DNA of 8,742 nt from Candidatus Neomicrothrix sp. UBA4742. GTDB taxonomy: Bacteria > Actinomycetota > Acidimicrobiia > Acidimicrobiales > Acidimicrobilacustridaceae. The stretch is taken from positions 1-8,742 of the forward strand of contig DHIQ01000051.1 in NCBI GenBank assembly GCA_002403895.1, given 5' to 3'. Under the pieces are notes generated by a model. It did not search any database. It was not told the DNA's origin and worked only from the letters and a program-made list of their open reading frames with translations. Position numbers and translations under genes: made by a program. Positions 5,288-8,742 of this stretch are shown piece after piece (position 1 is the first letter of the stretch; the number at the start of each line of letters is the position of its first letter).

Positions 5288-5908
5288 ATGGACGATCCGA
5301 GCACGCTTGAGCGTGACCAGGCCCGCAGGCAGCGCCTTGAAGGTCAAGGCCGCTGGTGGGAGTACGGGACGACGCTTTGGAACAGCCTCGAAGCCGTCGT
5401 GACGATCGGAGCAGGGCTGGCCGCGCATTCCCTTGGCCTGGTGGCCTTCGGTCTGGACTCGTGCATCGAGGTGTTCGCCTCACTCGTGGTTCTTTGGCAC
5501 CTGGGCGGGGCCGCTGAGGAAGAGGACCCGGCCCGGGCACATCGGGCGATGCGACTCATCGGTGGAGCGTTCGCCGCGCTCGGTGTGTATCTCATCGTGG
5601 ACTGCATCCATGGTTTCGCCGCCCGCAACCGGCCCGAGTCCTCACCGATCGGCATGGCTTTCATGGCGGTCACCGTCGGAGTCATGTTCGTCCTGGCGTG
5701 GGGCAAGCGTCGGACCGGTGTCGAGCTCGGCAATCGGCCCTTGGTGGCGAACGCGTCGATGACCCTGCTCGACGGGTGTCTGGCGGCAGCGATCTTCGCT
5801 GCGCTGATCCTCGACGCCGTAGCGGGGTGGTGGTGGACCGACCCGCTCGCCGCAGGGCTGGTGGCCATCGTCGCCCTGAATGAGGCACGCCGGTCATGGG
5901 CCGGATGA
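5288..5908 (+). CDS. CDF-like six-helix cation transporter, probable metal exporter
   Basis: 206 residues resembling the transmembrane domain of cation diffusion facilitators, in the short subfamily without a cytoplasmic metal-binding C-terminal domain (typical CDFs are ~300). After a charged N-terminus, six membrane segments are visible: ~29-46, 48-71, 87-107, 119-137, 152-174 and 178-197. The second holds GLDSCIEVFASLVVLWHL, with Asp 57 and Glu 61 spaced like the DxxxD/HxxxD metal site of CDFs. The fifth has N155 and D162 (VANASMTLLDG), a less canonical arrangement. WWWTDPLAAGLVAIVALNEA (181-200) is the typical CDF helix 6. CDFs exchange a divalent metal for protons across the inner membrane. 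The riboswitch directly upstream suggests manganese, though the protein alone would not tell. The start is fixed by GGGGAG five bases before the ATG. It appears to be monocistronic. Confidence 0.82.
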   Translation: MDDPSTLERDQARRQRLEGQGRWWEYGTTLWNSLEAVVTIGAGLAAHSLGLVAFGLDSCIEVFASLVVLWHLGGAAEEEDPARAHRAMRLIGGAFAALGVYLIVDCIHGFAARNRPESSPIGMAFMAVTVGVMFVLAWGKRRTGVELGNRPLVANASMTLLDGCLAAAIFAALILDAVAGWWWTDPLAAGLVAIVALNEARRSWAG

Positions 5909-6003
5909 AACCCACCGACGGATATCGACGATAGAGGTTCACTTTCTGTGGCCAACGTCGGTGTGACCTCGACACGATCCACATTCGGCGCGACGATTGA
6001 TTT

Positions 6004-6046
6004 GCCCCGCAGGGTGGGTTCCGGGGCGAACCCAACTAGGGGGGAG
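6004..6046 (+). promoter_or_regulatory. Structured leader with competing hairpins before a strong Shine-Dalgarno
   Basis: TGGGTTC (6015-6021) and GAACCCA (6028-6034) form a perfect 7-bp hairpin with a six-base loop. That loop (CGGGGC, 6022-6027) is fully complementary to GCCCCG at 6004-6009. The two helices cannot form together because no linker is left to cross the groove. The long Shine-Dalgarno AGGGGGGAG (6038-6046) follows directly and could also pair with GCCCC. This may be a small translation switch or simply GC-rich coincidence. Confidence 0.35.
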
Positions 6047-6052
6047 ACCCAT

Positions 6053-6685
6053 ATGTATCTGTTCACTCGTTTGGCAACTCTGCGCGGCAACGAACGGCGC
6101 TCGATGGGCTGGGCGACCGAGATGACCGCCTATGTCAATGACCGCAGCGATCACACCGTGACGCTGTGGCGGGCCGACTTCGGTTACCCGGTCGGCACCG
6201 TGGCCTGGAGCGCCTGGGTGGCGTCGCAGGACGCGCTCAACACCGGCTTCGCCCGCCTTGTCGATGACGACGGCTACTACGCGATGGTTGATAAAGGCCA
6301 GGAGTTCATGGCCGAGCCGCCCTATGATCTGCTCCGTCAGGCAGTCCACGGTGAGCCCGGCGACACCCCGCCGCCCGCGGGCGCGGTCACCACGGTGACC
6401 ACCGCCGTGGTCGGCAACGGCCAATACGTCGAGGCGACGGCATGGGGCATCGAGATGGCCGAGTTGGTGCAGGAGATCAGCGGCCTGCCCACGATGTTCC
6501 TGATCGACAGCTACGGCACGTTCGGTCGGGTCACCTGGTTGAGCGGTGCGCCGGATCTGGCCACCGCGGACGCAGCCGGCGAGGCCATCAACGCCAACAG
6601 CGACTACCTGAAGCGCTTGAGTGACGTGGGCGACCTCTTCGTCCCTGGTTCGGGGGAACGCAGGATGGTCACTCGCATCGCCTGA
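6053..6685 (+). CDS. Protein of unknown function with duplicated alpha/beta domain
   Basis: 210 residues, soluble, with no signal peptide or membrane segment. I do not recognise a named family with certainty. The sequence looks like two copies of a ~95-residue domain. The first half runs YLFTRLATLRGN, WATEMTAYVNDRSDHTVTLWRADFGYPVGTVAWSAWVASQDAL, DDDGYYAMVDKGQEFM. The second runs VTTVTTAVVGNG, WGIEMAELVQEISGLPTMFLIDSYGTFGRVTWLSGAPDLATADAA, NSDYLKRLSDVGDLFVPGSG. The strand-helix-strand-strand-helix pattern suggests a dimeric alpha-beta barrel-like (ferredoxin-like) fold, such as NIPSNAP/Dabb-type proteins; this is inference. The ATG at 6053 is chosen for its strong Shine-Dalgarno (AGGGGGGAG, six bases away). 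A GTG at 5948 would add 35 low-complexity residues. It lies 144 bp after the CDF-like gene and converges with the ABC operon. Confidence 0.75.
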   Translation: MYLFTRLATLRGNERRSMGWATEMTAYVNDRSDHTVTLWRADFGYPVGTVAWSAWVASQDALNTGFARLVDDDGYYAMVDKGQEFMAEPPYDLLRQAVHGEPGDTPPPAGAVTTVTTAVVGNGQYVEATAWGIEMAELVQEISGLPTMFLIDSYGTFGRVTWLSGAPDLATADAAGEAINANSDYLKRLSDVGDLFVPGSGERRMVTRIA

Positions 6686-6717
6686 GCGAGCCACCGGCAG
6701 AGCCTGTAGTTGAGGCC

Positions 6718-6730
6718 CCGCCCCGGGCGG
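6718..6730. terminator. Short GC hairpin in the convergent gap
   Basis: CCGCC (6718-6722) and GGCGG (6726-6730) pair over a three-base loop, between the convergent ends of the unknown gene and the ABC operon. A second hairpin, AGCGG/CCGCT (6746-6759), overlaps the ABC gene's stop codon. Neither has a T-tract. Confidence 0.25.
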
Positions 6731-6757
6731 CTGAGTCCGTCAGGGAGCGGGACCCCG

Positions 6758-7606
6758 CTACGGCAGCAGCAACAGGTTGAGGCGACGGCTCGCCACCCGC
6801 AGTCCGATCGCGCCCATGATGGCGAGGTAGGCGGCATTGACCAGCAGACCGGGGCCGACGTCACCGAACACCAGGGCCCGCTCGAGCACGACGCCTTGGT
6901 ACAGAGGCGTCACCCGGATGAGGAGCTGCAGGCCTTCGGGGTACTGGGTGATGGGGAAGAACGTCGCCGAGAACAGGAACATCGGGATGATGGCGAGGTT
7001 CACGAAGTCGAAGTCCACGAACGAGCGCATGAACGTGGTGGCCCCCAGCCCGGCGCCGGCGAAGGCGAAGCCGATCAGCACCGCCACCGGCACGCACAGC
7101 ACCACCCACCACGATTCGGTCAGGCCCATCACCACCATGGTCACGAGGAAGGCGGTGGCGTAGGCCGCGGCGCGCACCAGCGACCACAACAGCTCTCCGC
7201 CGATGACGTCGGTGGGTCGCATGGGCGTGGCCAGGGTGGCCTCGTAGATGTGGAAGTACTTGAGCTTCACGAAGAAGTTGAAGGTCGAGTCGAAGACGGG
7301 ACCCATCATGGCGGAGGTGGCGAGCAGCCCGGCGGCCACGAACGACCGGTAGGGCACGACCTGGCCCGAACCTAAAGTGACGTCGCCGACAAGCGCGCCC
7401 ACCCCAATGCCGATCGAGAAGAGGAAGAAGATCGGCTCGACCAACACCGAGACGAACACCAGCCACATGCCCCGCCAGGCGACGAGGTTCCGCTCGACGA
7501 GCCGCAGGGATGGCGCCATGGACGCGCCGGGCAGGAGGCGGGTCCAGGGCGGTCGCCGGGGCGACTGCTCGGCGATTCCCGCGGGGGCGGCGTCGGTGGC
7601 CCTCAC
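6758..7606 (-). CDS. ABC-2 type transporter permease (second permease of the operon)
   Basis: 282 residues with six predicted membrane helices, the ABC-2 membrane domain found in drug, polysaccharide and lipid exporters (DrrB/NodJ-like). Approximate helices: 48-68, 88-105, 145-162, 168-189, 202-219, 252-270. Between helices 2 and 3, FHIYEATLATPMRPTDVIGGELLW is the coupling region that contacts the ATPase. Before the last helix, IPMFLFSATFFPITQYPEGLQLLIRVTPLYQGVVLERAL is the ABC-2 signature. The start is the GTG at 7606, which overlaps the previous stop as GTGA (7603-7606). The frame also runs open far upstream through the first permease, but that is out-of-frame read-through of its neighbour. 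An ATG at 7519 is an alternative start, matching residue 30. With the adjacent permease and ATPase it should form a heterodimeric-membrane exporter; the substrate is unknown. Confidence 0.88.
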   Translation of the reverse strand: MRATDAAPAGIAEQSPRRPPWTRLLPGASMAPSLRLVERNLVAWRGMWLVFVSVLVEPIFFLFSIGIGVGALVGDVTLGSGQVVPYRSFVAAGLLATSAMMGPVFDSTFNFFVKLKYFHIYEATLATPMRPTDVIGGELLWSLVRAAAYATAFLVTMVVMGLTESWWVVLCVPVAVLIGFAFAGAGLGATTFMRSFVDFDFVNLAIIPMFLFSATFFPITQYPEGLQLLIRVTPLYQGVVLERALVFGDVGPGLLVNAAYLAIMGAIGLRVASRRLNLLLLP

Positions 7607-8382
7607 GTCGTGAGCCTCCGGGTGAAGGCCCTGCGGCCCCAGACGAAGCCGAACGCCAGGTACCCGCACAGCACGGCGACGTGGGCGACCACTCCGGCCC
7701 ATCCGCCCGCGCCCAGCGTGCCGGTCGTGGCGTCGCGGCACAGTTCGACCCCATGCCACAGCGGCGATACCCAGGCCAGGGGGCGCAGCAGGGCGGGCAG
7801 TTGGCTGAGGGGGAAGAACGTCGCCGAGAACAAGAACATGGGCAGGGTGAGGAATCGAAGCACGAGCGGGAAGCGATGGTCGGTCTCCTGGGTGGCGGAG
7901 AACGCGGTGAGCGGGGCGGCTAGCGCCAGCGCGCCTAGCACCGCGGCGGGGATGGCCAGCACCGCCAGGGGCGAGAGGATGGCACCGACGGCGGTGGCCA
8001 CGATGAGGAAGGCGGTGGCCGTGAGCGTGAGGCGGATACCGATCCACACCACGGTGCCGGTGAACACGTGGGCGGGTTGCATGGGTGAGGCCGCCATGCC
8101 GTGGTAGAAGCCCATCCACTTGAAGCCCGCCAGCACCGGCCACAGGGCTTCGCCGGTGCTGCTCTGCAGCACCGTCGCCGCCATCAGCCCGGGAGCGACG
8201 AACTCGAGGTAGGTGAGGCCGTCGATGCGCGTGCCGGCGGCATCGACGAGGGTCCCCAGGCCGATTCCCATGGCCAGCAGGTAGAGCGTCGGGCTGATGA
8301 ACTGGCTGAACACCACCCCACGCCACAAGCGCCGGTAGATCAGCACCTCACGCTCGACGTAATGCAGGACGGGGCTCGTCAT
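7603..8382 (-). CDS. ABC-2 type transporter permease (first permease of the operon)
   Basis: 259 residues, the same family as the permease downstream and typical of NodJ/DrrB-type subunits (~250-260). Six membrane segments are visible, roughly 22-44, 60-78, 108-133, 136-160, 173-191 and 228-248. FYHGMAASPMQPAHVFTGTVVW (92-113) is the coupling region. LPMFLFSATFFPLSQLPALLRPLAWVSPLWHGVEL (180-214) is the ABC-2 signature with the conserved SPLWHGVE block. The ATG at 8382 follows the ATPase stop by only nine bases, and its own stop overlaps the next start by four bases, so the three genes are one translation-coupled operon. It shares the run MFLFSATFFP with its partner, almost base for base, pointing to an old duplication. 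The polarity would be export; the cargo cannot be deduced. Confidence 0.9.
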   Translation of the reverse strand: MTSPVLHYVEREVLIYRRLWRGVVFSQFISPTLYLLAMGIGLGTLVDAAGTRIDGLTYLEFVAPGLMAATVLQSSTGEALWPVLAGFKWMGFYHGMAASPMQPAHVFTGTVVWIGIRLTLTATAFLIVATAVGAILSPLAVLAIPAAVLGALALAAPLTAFSATQETDHRFPLVLRFLTLPMFLFSATFFPLSQLPALLRPLAWVSPLWHGVELCRDATTGTLGAGGWAGVVAHVAVLCGYLAFGFVWGRRAFTRRLTT

Positions 8383-8391
8383 CGCCGGCTC

Positions 8392-8742
8392 TCAGTCCTC
8401 GACCAGGGTGCGCCCGGTCAGCATCAAGAAGACATCTTCGAGGGTGCTGCGACGCACCAGCACCGACAGGGGACGCAACCCATCGTCGAGCAGGCCGGCC
8501 ACCAGCGGGTCGCCGTCGTCGGTATAGACGAGCACGCGGTCGGCGAGGTTCTCGGTGCGGGTGCCCGACCTACGGATCGCGTCGAGAACGGGAGCATCGA
8601 GGTCGTCATGGTCGAGACGGAGCTCGACGACCTCTCGGGTGACGTTGTCGGCGATCAGCTGCCGGGGCGAGCCCTCGGCGACGATGCTCGCGTTGTCCAT
8701 GATCACGAGGCGATCGCAGAGCTGCTCGGCCTCGTCCATGTA
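8392..8742 (-). CDS. ABC transporter ATP-binding protein, C-terminal part (N-terminus beyond window)
   Basis: 117 residues are visible, the C-terminal third of an ABC-2-type exporter ATPase (DrrA/NodI-like, usually ~310). The first residues, YMDEAEQLCDRLVIMDNASIVAEGSPRQLI, directly follow the H-loop (its histidine is just outside) and include the switch-proximal DEAE motif. Walker A, the Q-loop, the signature motif and Walker B must lie to the right. The last ~70 residues form the accessory C-terminal domain found in this subfamily, ending STLEDVFLMLTGRTLVED, a very typical tail. It powers the two permeases encoded immediately downstream. The specific substrate is not visible. Confidence 0.93.
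   Translation of the reverse strand, partial: YMDEAEQLCDRLVIMDNASIVAEGSPRQLIADNVTREVVELRLDHDDLDAPVLDAIRRSGTRTENLADRVLVYTDDGDPLVAGLLDDGLRPLSVLVRRSTLEDVFLMLTGRTLVED

Noticed and set aside
4874..5540. Minus-strand frames across the riboswitch region.
   Set aside because: No family resemblance, proline/arginine-rich shadow composition, and they are explained by the structured leader on the + strand.
6758..8326. A single 522-codon open frame spanning both permease genes on the minus strand.
   Set aside because: Its first ~240 codons are the out-of-frame shadow of the first permease. The real second permease starts at the GTG at 7606 with a GTGA overlap.

Overview
The window is GC-rich with short intergenic gaps. 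It carries a tRNA-Leu(UAG) without an encoded CCA end, GTG starts, and a TAGGCT-type -10 candidate. Together these suggest a high-GC actinobacterium; an Acidimicrobiia-like lineage is possible, but the sequence alone does not settle it. No insertion sequence, integrase, phage gene or CRISPR array was seen.

Left part (1-2610). The end of an RdgB/HAM1-type nucleotide-cleaning enzyme runs rightward off the left edge. It converges on a leftward gene for a winged-helix (AbiEi-like) plus DUF559-nuclease protein. Next comes a leftward fold-type III PLP enzyme of the D-threonine aldolase / D-serine dehydratase type. A polypurine tract lies between the last two.

Middle (2611-5013). A tRNA-Leu(UAG) gene is flanked on its left by what may be the decayed tail of a beta-propeller protein. 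To its right is a small leftward operon: a SnoaL-like protein followed by an NmrA-like NAD(P)-binding protein, coupled by a 4-bp ATGA overlap. A divergent TetR regulator faces it across a 52-64 bp gap. That gap holds a 28-bp dyad overlapping a good -10 element, so the regulator probably controls itself and the operon.

Right-centre (5014-6685). The stretch without a protein gene at 5014-5287 is not empty. It contains a convincing yybP-ykoY (manganese) riboswitch aptamer, then a two-state hairpin arrangement that can hide or free the Shine-Dalgarno sequence of a small six-helix cation-diffusion-facilitator-like protein. It reads as a metal-sensing, translation-controlled efflux gene. Downstream is a gene of unknown function whose product looks like two copies of one alpha/beta domain. 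Its leader can form two mutually exclusive hairpins.

Right edge (6758-8742). A leftward ABC-2 exporter operon contains the C-terminal part of the ATPase (cut by the window edge) and two related permeases joined by a 4-bp GTGA overlap.

The most interesting element is the riboswitch and CDF-like transporter unit at 5087-5908. The TetR operator region and the duplicated-domain protein come next.
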